This document shows positions 1-12,200 of a stretch of 64,000 nt of DNA, piece by piece (positions within the stretch are counted from its first letter, which is position 1; every line of letters begins with the position of its first letter). A program made the position numbers and the translations under genes. The notes under the pieces were generated by a model. That model was given only the letters and a program-made list of their open reading frames with translations, was not told where the DNA came from and ran no database searches. The DNA is from Apodospora peruviana (lineage: Eukaryota > Ascomycota > Sordariomycetes > Sordariales > Lasiosphaeriaceae), in the NCBI GenBank assembly GCA_033439685.1, contig JAUEDM010000008.1, forward strand, positions 1,302,001 through 1,366,000. The letters run 5' to 3'.

Positions 1-1313
1 GGCGGCGACACCCCGGAAGGTCAGTCAGCTATTTCTTCTGTGCTATTTATTTAGTTTCATTTTAACTGACTTTATGCACAGGAACGTTGATGGGCCCTGT
101 CCCGAATCTGAAGAGACTCGGCATGTCATATAAAGAGCGTAAGACCTGCCACAAATCCAACTTGGCGCTATCCTGGATTGACTTTACTGTGTCAAAAGTG
201 ACCGCCAAGGAGATCGAGGACCGCTACCCCTTCAAGGACCTGCCCGAGGACTGGGTAGGCCTCTTCGCGCCCGACAACGGCGTTATCAACGTACAGCTCC
301 TCATGCGAACACTTATGAGTCTGGCCAAAGACTACGGCGCCGAGGCCAAGCAGCATACGCACGTCAAAGAAATCCGCCCCTGCGAGAAGGACAGCAGCAT
401 ATGGGAGATCCACGCGCTGCGCCACGGGACCGACGCGGCGCTCTTCAAGGCCAAAAAGATCGTGATTGCGTCGGGTGGCTACGTCAACCATGTCCTGAAG
501 CCAAGTTTCGGCATGTCGCTCGACCTTGATATTTGGGAGATGGTGGCGAACTACTTCAACTGCAATGCTGGGCCGAACGGGACCATCTTTCCTAGTACGC
601 GCGCGTGTCTCTTTTCGTTTTTCGTTTCTGCCTCCATTTCTATCTAACCAGAAATTATTACTGTCCTAGGCATGTGGTTCCAGTTCGCGCCCGACAAGAA
701 CAAACGATCGCAGCTCTTTTACGGATTTCCCACCGTACCATGGGGCCCTCCCAACGTCACCCGCATCGCCGTCGACGCCGCCACACGCCGCATCAAGGAC
801 CCCAGCGAGCGGCTTGCCAACGTCGTCAACCCCGAAGACATCCGCGACGCGCAGGAGTTTGTGAGAAGCCATGTTGTGGGCGTCGATTCCACCGTCCCAG
901 CCTTTACTCTAAGTTGCTTGCAGACCAACGTCTTCGGTACGTTACATTGCATGCTGCCGCTAGAAAGAAACGTATCACTTACATAGGTGGTAAATACAGA
1001 CAACATGTTTGTCCTCGACTACATCCCACAAGAATATCTGTGTGGCGGTGCAGAGAAAAGTGTAATCGTCTTCACCGCTGGCTGGGCCATGAAGTTCGTC
1101 CCCTTGCTGGGCAAGGCGCTGGCCGAGATGGCTCTCCATGGCAAGTCCAAATACGCGCGTGACGAGTTTGCGATTACTCGCAAGGATAAAGATGGCAAAG
1201 GGACCATCGTCAGCGACTCGGAAACATCGCTGGATGACGTTCCAGTGGCGAAGAGAAGTGTTTTTGCTTTTAAGCAGCAGGCTTCGGGCTCGTCAATGAG
1301 GGTGTTATCATGA
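1..1313 (+). CDS. FAD-dependent amine oxidoreductase, sarcosine-oxidase-like (5' partial)
   Basis: This is the C-terminal two thirds of a flavoenzyme of the monomeric sarcosine oxidase/fructosyl-amino-acid oxidase (DAO) family; the start lies before the window. Exons are 1-19, 82-594, 670-936 and 1000-1313, with introns 20-81, 595-669 and 937-999; the phases join cleanly (GGDTPE|GTL, TIFPS|MWFQF, TNVF|DNMF). The segment ALFKAKKIVIASGGYV is the second half of the FAD-binding fold. SCLQTNVFDNMFVLDY matches the region where the family's Cys attaches covalently to FAD, and VIVFTAGWAMKFVPLLGKALAEMAL is the C-terminal flavin-binding segment. Family members oxidise secondary amines or glycated amino acids with release of H2O2; the substrate cannot be read from the sequence. 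No peroxisomal SKL-type tail is present (it ends RVLS), unlike many homologues. Confidence 0.85.
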
Positions 1314-2163
1314 TACTGGATTGTAATTAGGAGATTATCCACTGTGTATCGAGGCCGCTAATCATGACGCCATGGTGATTTGGTCGTACAGCATTGTGTG
1401 AATAAAAGGGGGAAATTGTCCAGATCAGCTATTATTAGGATCCCAAGAGAGCAAATACGCTTTTCCCCTTTGTTTGTTGATCCTGGTCTGGGCCCTGTGC
1501 CATGGGTACAGACTGTTTACGTACCTTTACCTAGTCTTATTGGACTCTGAAGGATGAAAGGGTGGGTTGATACCGTGGCGTATTTTAACCGTCGGTCATC
1601 TAGATGACCCGGGGGTCTAGACTCAGTATAAACCGGGCACGTCTCTTGAACGGTGTACTCTCTGTCTTACGCCTTTTATCCCCAATAACCGGGGACTTGT
1701 TGTTCAGCTGCGGAGAAGAGGGTGGTACTGCATATGCTCGGTGAAATCCAAGGCTGAACTTCGATAGTATCGGGCGTTGTTACCAGGATCTCCCATATAG
1801 CTTCTAGCCTATGAGTGATTCCCATATTGAGCAACCTCTTCACGTTCGGTGTAGAATCTAGATGCACGATTCTATTCATACGCGAGCGGAATCAATCATG
1901 TAGATACAATGTCGGGACTCTTCACCGGGATGAAAATTAAAAATCATCGATGCTACGTCACAGCCAAGTGATCTGAAAAAGGCTTCCACTGAAGCCTAGA
2001 GTTTTCTTGTACTCGTCTGTCTATTCACGCGGCTTATAGATAACTGACCTCAAGCCTGATGTTGAAAGTTCCATCTATTCCGTCTTCAAGAGTTTTACAG
2101 TACACTGTACAGACAGACACCGCGACAGTGCCATATTCCACCTGCACTCTACCACTTCTCATC
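1314..2163. other. Intergenic region
   Basis: Non-coding between the oxidase and a small secreted-protein gene. It holds the 3' UTR of the former and the promoter of the latter. No convincing coding exon or repeat seen. Confidence 0.6.
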
Positions 2164-2669
2164 ATGAAATTCCCAACCATTTTTTTGTCTCTCCCCATTA
2201 TTGCCTCCTCCGTGACACTCGCTGCCCCGGAGATACGCGCCGACCCCGATGTCCGTGTCGACGCAGGCGGTGACTGGGTCAGAGGCAGCGCCGAATGGGA
2301 CTGGAAGACGGGGGCCACGCTCAAGAACGTCAAGTTTGGGCTGAGCGACTACGACTGCAACCATGACGTCTACATTGAGCTACTCGGCTACACCAAAACG
2401 TCGGGCAATGACTACGACAAGGTGAAGAAGAGGAGTATCGACACGGGATGCAATGGCAAGCATTCGTCCTGGGACTTGGGCACCGTCAGCGGGTTCGTAT
2501 TCATTTCAAACTTCGTCTCCATCCTTGGCGTGGTCGTTCGAAGCTAATCGATGTGATGCCTTGCTTAAGCAACGATCCCTATCCGAGATGGGGAATACGG
2601 GTTTGCAGGTCCGATGCTGGGAGTGATACTTGCTACTACTCTGCGAAGAAGAAGAATCCCAAATATTAG
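2164..2669 (+). CDS. Small secreted protein, effector-like
   Basis: I do not recognise a named family. The ATG at 2164 opens a classical signal peptide (MKFPTIFLSLPIIASSVTLA, cleavage near AAP). About 105 mature residues follow, rich in Asp, Lys and Trp, with Cys in YDCNHD, DTGCNG and DTCYY. Two exons are inferred, 2164-2492 and 2609-2669. The donor (GTTCGT) is weak, but the acceptor TTTGCAG restores frame into GSDAGSDTCYYSAKKKNPKY and a stop, giving 129 aa. Without the intron the frame ends at 2547 after a hydrophobic run unlike the rest. Size, signal peptide and Cys suggest an apoplastic or wall-associated protein; function is unknown. The signal peptide is the firmest part, the second exon the least firm. 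Confidence 0.6.
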
Positions 2670-3018
2670 ATAGTTTTCCTTCCTTGGAACACATCATGTT
2701 CTTCAGCAATGCATAAGATCTCTCGAAATTGGTATACGGATCGCGAACTGAGGTTGTGAGGACCGGCGTTCCATGGGCCAGGGCTGATGTTGATGTAGTA
2801 TATCTGTTACTCATAGCTGCATGCACTGTTTCTACAAGCATGCTAGACCGCATTCTCCAAGTCTATTTCTCGCACACATTATAAAAGCTCGTGATATTAA
2901 AACCAAATAACCACCACCGCTGTCATTTCTATCTTTCAACAAAAATTCCCATGATAGCATCAGCGTCTTTGAAATATATATCTGCACGAGACCTGAAACC
3001 CACAAAACAAAAGGTGTT
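2670..3018. other. Convergent intergenic region
   Basis: About 350 bp between the 3' ends of the secreted protein and the ammonium permease. AT-rich, consistent with two 3' UTRs; nothing else seen. Confidence 0.6.
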
Positions 3019-4775
3019 CTAATCCTGCTTCGTCTCCTCCGTAACAGGGACTTGCTGCACCGGCTGCGCAGCAGTATGCGACGCCGACGACGAGCCCAAC
3101 CCGCCGAGCCCGGGATGTACCGCGCCATGCGAAACCTGGCAGATGCACTCGCGGCTGAAGTACGGGTCCTCGAAATCGACATCCTCAATGTACTTATGAT
3201 CTAGTCCAAGCATCTCGTGCTCCTCGCTGGCGCGGATGTGCAACCCCGGGATCTTGTTGATGACAAACAACAGAATGCACGAGACGACAAAGGACCAGGC
3301 CGCGCAGGTGGTGGCGCCGGCGAGCTGCAAGCCCAGCTGGCGGTAGTTCTGGTTCCACCAGCCGCCGGCGTACATGGCGCCCGACACACCATCGAGGGCA
3401 GGGACAAATTGCGCAGCAAACAACCCGGTCAGCAGGTCACCGACGAACCCGCCGACGCCGTGCAGCGCGAAAATGTCGAGACCGTCGTCGACGCCGAGGA
3501 GGTACTTGTACCGGACTGTGTAGAAGCACGAGGTGGCTGTGAGCATGCCGACGAGGGCGGCGACGTAGACAGGGACTTATCGACAAATGTCAGCCTGTGT
3601 GGTGGGATATCATATGAATGTTGGACATGAGAAGACATACCGTAACCAGCAGCCGGGGTGATGCCGACCAGGCCGGCAATGATACCCGAGCAGAAGCCGA
3701 CCAGACTGAATTTCTTCTTGTAGATGTAGTCGAGCCCGACCCAGGTAATACCACCACCGCAGGCCGCCAGGTTGGTGTTGACGACGACGTAGATGGACCG
3801 TAAGCTGAGGTTGGCCGTGCTGGCGCCATTGAAGGCGAACCAGCCAAACCAGATGAAGCAGGTGCCGATGCACATGAGCAGCGGGCTGTGCGGCCTGTAG
3901 TGGATGGCCCTCTTGCGCTCCGCGGCGGTGGTGTGGGTGTGGTCGCTAATGCGGGGGCCGAGCATCATGGACCATGCCAGGGCGCTGAAGCCGCTGGCGA
4001 TGTGCACAGGACCGGAGCCGGCGAAATCGTAGAGGCCGAGGTTGTACAGCCAGCCTTTGGGGTTCCATTCCCAGTAGGCGAGACTGTATCCCATTAGTGA
4101 AGTTCTCCAAGTCAACATTAAGGTACTTACATGTAGTACACAAAGGTGGTCCAGCAGAGCAGGAAGACCATGCTAGGGAAGAGTCTACCACGCTCCAGCA
4201 TCGCACCAGCCAAAATCATGGCAGTGGCCGAGACGAATGTGAAGCCGAACGCCGCATCTATGTCAGAGTTAGCGTAGCTCCTGAAACCAAGAGAGAAAGT
4301 TCGTACAGAGGATATCAGGAATGTCGGCATTTGCTTGAGATGGCTGGGCAAGAATGTTCCTGAAGACGGCGAGCGACAGGTTGCCCAGGATGGGGTTGTC
4401 GGTGCGCGATTCGTACAAGGAGTAGCCGTAGATCCAGTACTGGATACCGCAAGCGCAGGAGCAGAACAGCGACTGGAGGACCATGGTCAAGGCGGCCTTG
4501 CGACGGTGCATGCCGGCGTAGAGGAAGCCGATGGCGGGCGTAATCTGCCAGCACAGGATAGTGCACACCAGCATCCAGCATAGATCGCCCTGTACGCGTT
4601 CAGTGCCATGTTAGAAATCCTTCTTCCTTGGGGCTGGGTCTCCTGTTCGGTCGGAGTCGCAACATGCCTTGTCGTAGGACGCGCCGAGGTCCTGGGTCAG
4701 GGGATCGCCGCCATCGGGATTCTCGAACCAGTCGGGAAACTCGAGGACGGGGGTGATTTCGGGTACTTCTGCCAT
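3019..4775 (-). CDS. Ammonium transporter of the Mep/Amt/Rh family
   Basis: Plasma-membrane ammonium permease, 505 aa. Exons on the minus strand are 4775-4668, 4589-4307, 4257-4131, 4083-3641 and 3575-3019, all with consistent phases. After a 35-residue acidic N-terminus the first helix starts at KGDLCWMLVC, the family's GD.aWml block. Later signatures include FAGSGPVHIASG (Amt signature), WFGWFAFNGAS, LAACGGGITW and the His-containing DIFALHGVGGFVGDLLTGLFA. Eleven membrane helices are expected and can be traced by hydrophobicity. The cytosolic C-tail (GLHIRASEEHEMLGLDHKYIED) is the conserved regulatory tail of Amt proteins. The first intron (4590-4667) starts with GC, not GT. Sites for an AreA/NIT2-type GATA factor lie upstream, as expected for a nitrogen-repressed permease. 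Whether it is a high- or low-affinity paralogue cannot be told. Confidence 0.95.
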
Positions 4776-5230
4776 GTTTGTTGTGGGCGAACACGGTCCA
4801 AGCAGGAACCGAGGGATCTCTGGTTTGATGGCGTCCAGCTCTGGACCAAGACGAACAACCCTAGGAGGTTGATGGTCTTTATATTGGACCCCTCATCTCG
4901 TCCACCCTCCTTCTTGTCACTGAGTGGCAAGGCAAGGCATGCACATGCACGCACCGCGCATCAGTTTTCCGTTTTAGTGTCCCAATTCGCGATTTGAGTT
5001 GTGCTGTGATGGATGGACAAGACAGCTTCGAGATAAGAGCTGAAGCAGGCCCCCCATCGTGCCAAGCAGGTTCTCCCGAGATAAGAGGTAAACCAGGTAG
5101 CTAAGAGACTGGGCCAGAGCTTGTTATCGGACTCCACAAGACACTCGCCAAGTGTCTCGGCGTTGGTTGAAAGTCTTGGAGGTTCGGCTTGGCGGAGCTG
5201 AGAGTTGGACGGTCTGTCGGTCTCTCGCAC
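4776..5230 (-). promoter_or_regulatory. Ammonium permease promoter with GATA sites
   Basis: The 450 bp upstream of the permease ATG holds two GATAAG motifs on the + strand (5032-5037 and 5080-5085) and an inverted one (TTATC, 5124-5128). This is the spacing class bound by AreA/NIT2 GATA factors that activate nitrogen-scavenging genes when ammonium is low. Motif presence is seen; binding is inferred. Confidence 0.5.
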
Positions 5231-6273
5231 CCGATTCCGTTAGATTCGAATCCGCCGAGAATCATTTTCAAACAAGTCTGTTTCGCTCTTGTATTTTCGG
5301 GAGCAAGCCGAGTGCTAAGTTTGCGGCTTTCGATTCCGAAACATATAAACTCAAGAAAGCGTCGTTCGATCCTCCTCCCTCTGGTCGTCAACAAAAGTGT
5401 GGGGGGTCATCAACAACGACGAAACAGGCACGACTTCGACGGAGCCGGCCAATGACTTGTCGTCTTGATGACGCGCTAGGTCAGGCACACCCACGTCGAA
5501 TCCAGCCCAGCCACTCAGTGCTGTGCTTGCGGAAGGCGCCCTCTATGGACGGCCCTGTCGGCCAATCTCGATTCCCGAGTGTGCCACGCATGGGACGGCA
5601 TCTCCTCAGACAGCGCGGGATGAGGATTTGAGGCTGCACATCTCAAAATTGCGAACCAGACTCGGAAATTGTGGCTTGCATCGTTGGTTCCCTAGCTCCG
5701 TCCCAGCAGTCTGGGCACCATCTGAACGGAGCAATCACCACAGTGGACGCCCAATATATGCAGGGCTCGCTATGCATCAAAACCGCACCCTTTCCTTCCT
5801 TCCCGTGAACGCGTCTCGCCATTGGTCGTGACTTTGTGGCTTACGTTCGACTCCGCCAGTACTTCCGTACGGAAAACATATTATCTACGGAATACGGATT
5901 ACTATTTTTGAGGCTGCTGTCTCAGGCTGATCGAGTTGGTCGAGTCCCTTATACGTCTTATTACCTCGCAGGAACCATAAGTACCTTATAACTTACCTTT
6001 TCCACTGGGACCTCAGAAGGGAGATAGATATCAGCGGGATCGCAAGACAATCAATTCTCAATCGACAATGCTCAAACAATGAAAACTGTTTTAAAAAAAG
6101 AAAAAAAAGAACAAGGAACACCCGCAAGACCGTAGTGCATGTTCCTTCATCTCTAATGCTCTCTCTCTCTCGGTATACCGTCCGTTTGCTCGCAAAACAA
6201 CGCAAATTCCCCACCTCAAAAACCCCTGGCTACATAAACAATCTCCCTAGCAAACAACCCCTTTTATCTCATG
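5231..6273. other. Intergenic region upstream of the permease / downstream of VPS13
   Basis: No coding exon recognised. It includes a short near-palindromic run of CGGAATACGG-like units (5850-5910), an A-rich run near 6090-6115 and a CT-rich run at 6160-6180. The last few hundred bases are probably the VPS13 3' UTR. Confidence 0.5.
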
Positions 6274-9200
6274 CTACTCCAACCCCCTAAACCTCCTATT
6301 AAACTCCTCCACCGCCACCGCCACCATCCGGTATATAAACGTCCTCCCACTCTCCTGCCCAATCGGTATAAAAGGCCCGTTTGTCCCGCCCCGCAGCGTC
6401 AGACTCAACCCCGTCCGCTCCTTCGCAATGGTCTGCACATCCTTCAGCGGTACATCCCACTCCGTCTGAAGCCTCCTGCTACGAATCAACAAGATCCTCG
6501 CAAACGTCACCATGACCACCATGTCTTCGGTCGGCAGCTCCAAGTGCGCAATGTACTGCTCGTCAAAGTACTTGCCGTTGTCCACCTGCTTCAACCACGA
6601 CTGCCCCAGCGCCTCACGTTGGCTGTACGGCCGCACGATCCCGTCGGCAGGTATATACCTGGGCAGCCGCACGCGGTCCAGCTCCGACCCGTCGAACACG
6701 GTCGTCGTGTTGCGCACGCCTTCGCTGACGTTGGACGCAAAGTCGAGCACGCCGATGGCGGGCTTGGTCGCGAGACCGACGACACCTTTGCCGATGCCCT
6801 TGAAGAAGCCCAGGGCGCCTTCCTGTTCTGCTCCCTCGAGCGGCTTCCGAGCCAGGCCGCCAACGCCCGACGCGACAGACGTGAAGAGACTGTTAGCGCC
6901 CGCAGTCACTCCGAAGATGGCGTGCTTCGGCCGGTTGCGCGCGCGCGTGATCCGCCGCCGGTCCTGGAATTGCTTGTCCATGGTGGCAGCCGCGAGGCCC
7001 TTGGCAAAACTTCCCGTTACTTTGGAGAAGGAGTCGCTGAAGCCGAAGACTGACTTCTTGAAGAACGATCCTGCTCCACGGGCAAGCCCGATACCAAAAT
7101 CTTCGGGCTTGTCGGACATGATGAGTCCCTGGTATGGTTCGTAGAAGATATCGGCAAAGCCCGAGCTGATGTTGTTGAAGAGCCCGACCGGGTTGCCGAG
7201 CACATCCGCGCTTCCCAAGATCTTGTGGATCTGGTAGAGCGCCTCTTGGCTGTAGTGGTTGGAGATGTTCTGGACAAGCACCGGGACTGACACACGCACG
7301 TTCTCAAGCATCAACGCATTGAAACGAACAGGCGCATCGTTGACATTGCCGATGGCCATGGTCATGACATTAAAGAAGAACATGACAGGGTTCTTTGATG
7401 ACGTCTTATCTTCGACGTTGACGCGCTCCGTTCGCACGAAAGACAGATCAAGCTGCATGGGCTGGATGTTGAGGACCTCAAAGTAGATATCTCGACCGGC
7501 CTGTTGTTGCCTGGGCTCAGGGATATCGATGTTGTCATCGCAGAGCTTGTCCTCTTCGTCCGACGACGACCATGAAGCCCCAGGGACCTTGGAGAAATCA
7601 AGCACGGCATAGATGAAGTCCTCATCCAGCTCCACTGTCATTTCCTGCAGGAGGACAGTGGCGTACTTGATGTACTCGACTCCGTAAGAGTCATCCTTGA
7701 CCCGCGAGACCATGGCATGCAACGACGGATGCGCGTCAATTTCCTGGGCTCGCTTCGGAACTACGCTAGGGTAGAGTATCATTGGGAAGATCCCGCCATA
7801 AAGCTGATTGTCGATCTGGATCCACTTGACGGCAAGGCTCGCTGTTTGATACAGTGGCGAGTCACTGTAACGAAGCTGGACATCTCGGAAGGTGATATAG
7901 GCTAGCTCCTTCAGTTGGGAGTTGATCAGCGACACGCCAATGCCTGCCAACTTCAGCTGTGCTCGGAACGTAACGCCGGTATCTAGTTCCTTGGCTTCAA
8001 AACCTTCCCGGCTTGAAGATCCCGCGACTGATTGCTGCCGATAAAGACTCTTGGACTGCTTGAAGTTCGATAGGATCAACGTCTGAGTTGGTCCGTCAGC
8101 AGTGACATTGATGTCAATAATCTTGGACTGCCCATTCGTTCCGACAAACTTCATAGGCATCAAGTTACCAATCTCTGCTAGCTTCACGTGACGTTCTTTA
8201 TTGTACGCGCTAATGCAGATCTCCTTGTGCTTCGCAGCGGGGAAGTCCCAGGCGTACGGCATAATGCTTCGAGGGGGCAATCTGTATCTGACAGGCCTCC
8301 AACCGGATCTGTCTTCTGTGCCATCCTCATCAATATTGGGGCTGACCTGGTAGAAAGTGAACTCGGTATCGCTCTCGTTGCGCATGGAAAACGGCCAGTT
8401 CTTGTTCTCCATGCTCAAGTTCAAGAAGATAGTCGAGTCTTCCATCAGAATCTCGACCCGAATGAGCCTCTGTCGTTGACCGGCTTTGGCAATCTTGATG
8501 TGTGTGATACCGAGATCTGATATGTTGAAAGGCGCAGTCCACTGGTTGTCGACGCCTGGATAACACAAACAGAGCTGTTTCACAGCCCCTCTCTGGAGGA
8601 AATGCAATGGCCGGTATGCACCGCTCTTGATTGCCAACAGAGACGAGGAACTGGGCTCGCGGATGTTGATGTCCTCGCTCAGCTTGTTTTGGATCACATA
8701 TCTGGGTGCCAGCGTCACTGCCCTGATCATCTTGTACTTGCCCTGGCCCGAGTCAATACTGATACCAAGATGGATCTCGGCGTTCCGGCCCTGAGACTGA
8801 AGGACGACCTCCGTAGTACTTCCAATGGCATCGAAACTCTGCGGTCTGCTCCACTCCGAATCCGCAGCCTTTAACATTACGCGGTTTTTCTCGGCATCAT
8901 TGTTGAAGGAGAACATAAGTGGCTGAGCCTTGCGCTCCTCGCCCGTGTCGACAAGCATCTGACCGGCTGCGGCTTTCGCCTGCTGCATGAATCCCTTGGA
9001 GCGGATGTTCACGTCGAGCCCAGTCTTGTTCAGAATGACGTACGGGCTGTAAACAGTCACCTTGAACGCGCCGCCGCTGTTGGGGATGCGGTAGTAATGT
9101 AGCTTGAGATTTAGCGTCAGACCAGCATCATCCTTGCAAACCAATTGCGACTCTTTCTTGAAATCGTCCGACGAGCCCGAGTTAATGATTGCAAACTCGC

Positions 9201-12200
9201 TTGGCTTGAAGACAGTGTCCTGCATGTCGACGCTGAGGAGTAAGAGGTGAGACAGTTCGACGACATGAACAGGACTGACGCCACCCTTACGCAGGAAATT
9301 TGACCAGTCTTTTTTCGTGTTCTTGTCGTAAATTCTGTACTTGAAGTCATACGGCAACAAGTTCTCCAGCGTTACCGGGGCGGACAGCTTCAGGCGCATA
9401 AACGGATAGCTCCTACTCTTGGTTAGACTGGCGAGAAAGATAGCAAAAGGGGTCAAATCAGAGTACTCACATTGTCATCGGATTGGCTCGGTCATAGCGG
9501 GCAGACATCTGAAAGTAGAAGGGCTCGCCATGCTCTCCCTTGCACACCAACGTCTTGGTCGGACGCTTGAGCAGATCTCGCCACCACAGTGTGTCATTGC
9601 TCCATCCGTATCCGAATCCTGGGTCGGGACGGACAAGTAGACTCTTCAAGTACACTGCGCCAACTGGAGCAGGTCTGCTCTCACCAGGGGCAATCTTCTC
9701 GATTTTAAGCAAGTGACCCTCCTGAGCATCGTACACACCCAACTCAACGGGGATGTCGGTATCATTCTCAACCAGAAGCGGGCTGCGTAGCGTGACATAT
9801 TTGACATTGTCGGTGCCAAGCTTGACCTCAACCATGAGTTTATGCAAAACTTGGTCTGCCTTGGGTCGAAGCGCAAAGAGAAATTCACCTTCCCGGTTGA
9901 GCCGAATGTTCTTGACGTTGTCGAAGCCACTTCCCTCGAGCTGGACAGTGACGTTGCTCGCACTGGTGCTTTCTGCAAGGAGATTCTCTCGCATCTTTTC
10001 CCAGTCCTCAAAACTCCAAGGCGCTTCTTGGCCGTCCTCGAGTCGAAGAGAAGTGCTCTCATTACTGCTCTGCCTCTTGGCATGTACAAAAACATCGAAG
10101 CCAGTGTAGTTGCGGATGCGATACGGTGCCTCGACACCCCGAGGTTTGCCGAGCACATCCTCGTCCCTGGTAAGGAAAGCGAAGGACTTTGAGGCAAGCG
10201 CAATCGTAGCAGTCGTAATAGTTACGTCGAAGTTGCGTTTGGAGGACACGTCAACCGACAGCAGTCCACTCTGCTGTTCTCTCGCGACGCCAAAGCCAAC
10301 CTGCCAAGGCTCGATGAGCGGCTCCCATGAAGACTTGGCAAAGTTATAAATGTTTGTGTACATTTCGATGGCAGCCTCTGCTTTCAGGTTTGAAGACCAG
10401 TTTTCCGCTGTAGTGGTAAACGATTTGATGCTCAGGTCAACAATGGGAAGTTCGTGAAGATCGCCAATAACGACCACTCGGATGCCTTCAATCGTGGCGG
10501 TGAGCTCTTCGTATCGTCGAGGAGCCTTGGTGATATCATGGGGCTGGGGTTGCCCTCCTCTCTGAGACTTGCCAGTAGTTGTCCCAGCGGCTACACTCTT
10601 ACGCCTCGACTTGCCAGCCACCGTCGAGCCTCCCCTGCCACTGGCCGTACGTTGCTTGAGCCCGGATGACTTGAGTTGCTTAGCCTTCTGATCCGACGCC
10701 TTCCCTTGCGGCTCAGCAGGTTCACCGCTAGAAAGCTCTGATGCCTTGGTGATTGTCTGCATGACGAGAAGGATATCCCGCAATGATAGGCGGAGAATGA
10801 GTGGTTCAACGTCCACATGTATGTTGGTGGAGGATGGCTTTGAGCTGTCCATTGACATCTGAACGGAGAAGTCATCGATAATCCTCAGCCTGGAGTCGTC
10901 GAACTTGTCCATTCGGCATAGAAACATGCCGCACTGCGAGACTTGGAAGGTAAAGGCATGCTGTTGCGATAAAAGAACCTGCTTGGTCCCCAAGACAATC
11001 GCTTCTGAGCTTGTGCTGAGCGGATTGGCAATCAAGATCACCTGGGCATCAACGACATTGACCCGGAAGGCCAAAGTCGTTTTAGTCTCGTCCTTCTTCA
11101 GACCTTGCTGCGCATACCGACTAACAGAGCTTCGGCCACTGCTCTCGGAATGTCTACCTGCAAGCGTGACCTGTGTAGATTCTGCGTCGCTCATCTCCTC
11201 CGGTGTCTCGAGTGCGTCGTTCCCAGGCAGGGCCGATTCATCGACTTGCGTGCCCACCGTGATAAAATGCTGAATGGCGAAAAGGTAATCGAGCGCGAAA
11301 ATGAAACGAGGGCTATCGATCGCCACCATAGCAATGATACTCCTGTCCTTCTCCCCAGACATGGTGACACTGGCCATGAATTGCTGCACATTCTTGTTAT
11401 TGCTAGTCATTATGCGCCGGAATTTGTTGGTTTCGCGCTGGCGCGTGTCGTATATCGTAAAAGACTGGATGACAAGCTCGGCCTCGAGACTGCCGTTGGA
11501 ATCCATGCGGGTTTTTACCTGGCTTGAGTCGAGGCTAAACTTGCTGAGGCTAGCATTGTCGACGTCGCCGACAGGACCATCATGAGGCGCATTGATCAGT
11601 TCCAGGCCGATGGTGTTCACGTTAAAGACCAGATCCAGCTTTGTCCAAGCTTCCCCATGCGTGCCAAGTTCAGGACCCATGTCGATCAACCGATCATCCT
11701 TGCTTTCACTGCCGAAGCTCGAGACAGTCTTCGCCCTTTCAAGGGTTATGTCATCGACGTCGCGCTCAGCATCGGCAGCGTTTTGGTCTGCGTCCCCAGC
11801 GAAGGCGGCAGGAACAGACCGTAAGATCTCCAGCAGGGCGTTGAGTTGGTATGGAGTGATGCGGACGTTGAAGTCAGTCATGTTGCCTTTAATTTCGATA
11901 TCCGGCCGCTTGACTCCCTCTTTGTGCTCGGCGTAGGTGATGTTGAAGCCAAGATCAACGTGGTCAATGAGCTCAAGCTCCTCCTCTCGGTCATCAGAAT
12001 AGTTGAAGTTGGACGTTAACCTGATGTTGCGGATTCCAGCCGAGAGCTTCATCGCAATCTCCGAATTTTCAGAATCGTCCAGAGGAGCAAACTTGTTCTG
12101 CGCATAAATTTCTCCCAGGTAAGCAGTGACCACATCTCGCTTCGGCCTTTCGGGGACAATGGCTCGGGGAAAGACGACAATAGGTGTCTTGACCAGAACA

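Noticed and set aside
6271..7144. Plus-strand frames of 200-260 codons inside VPS13
   Set aside because: Antisense shadows of the Vps13 C-terminus.
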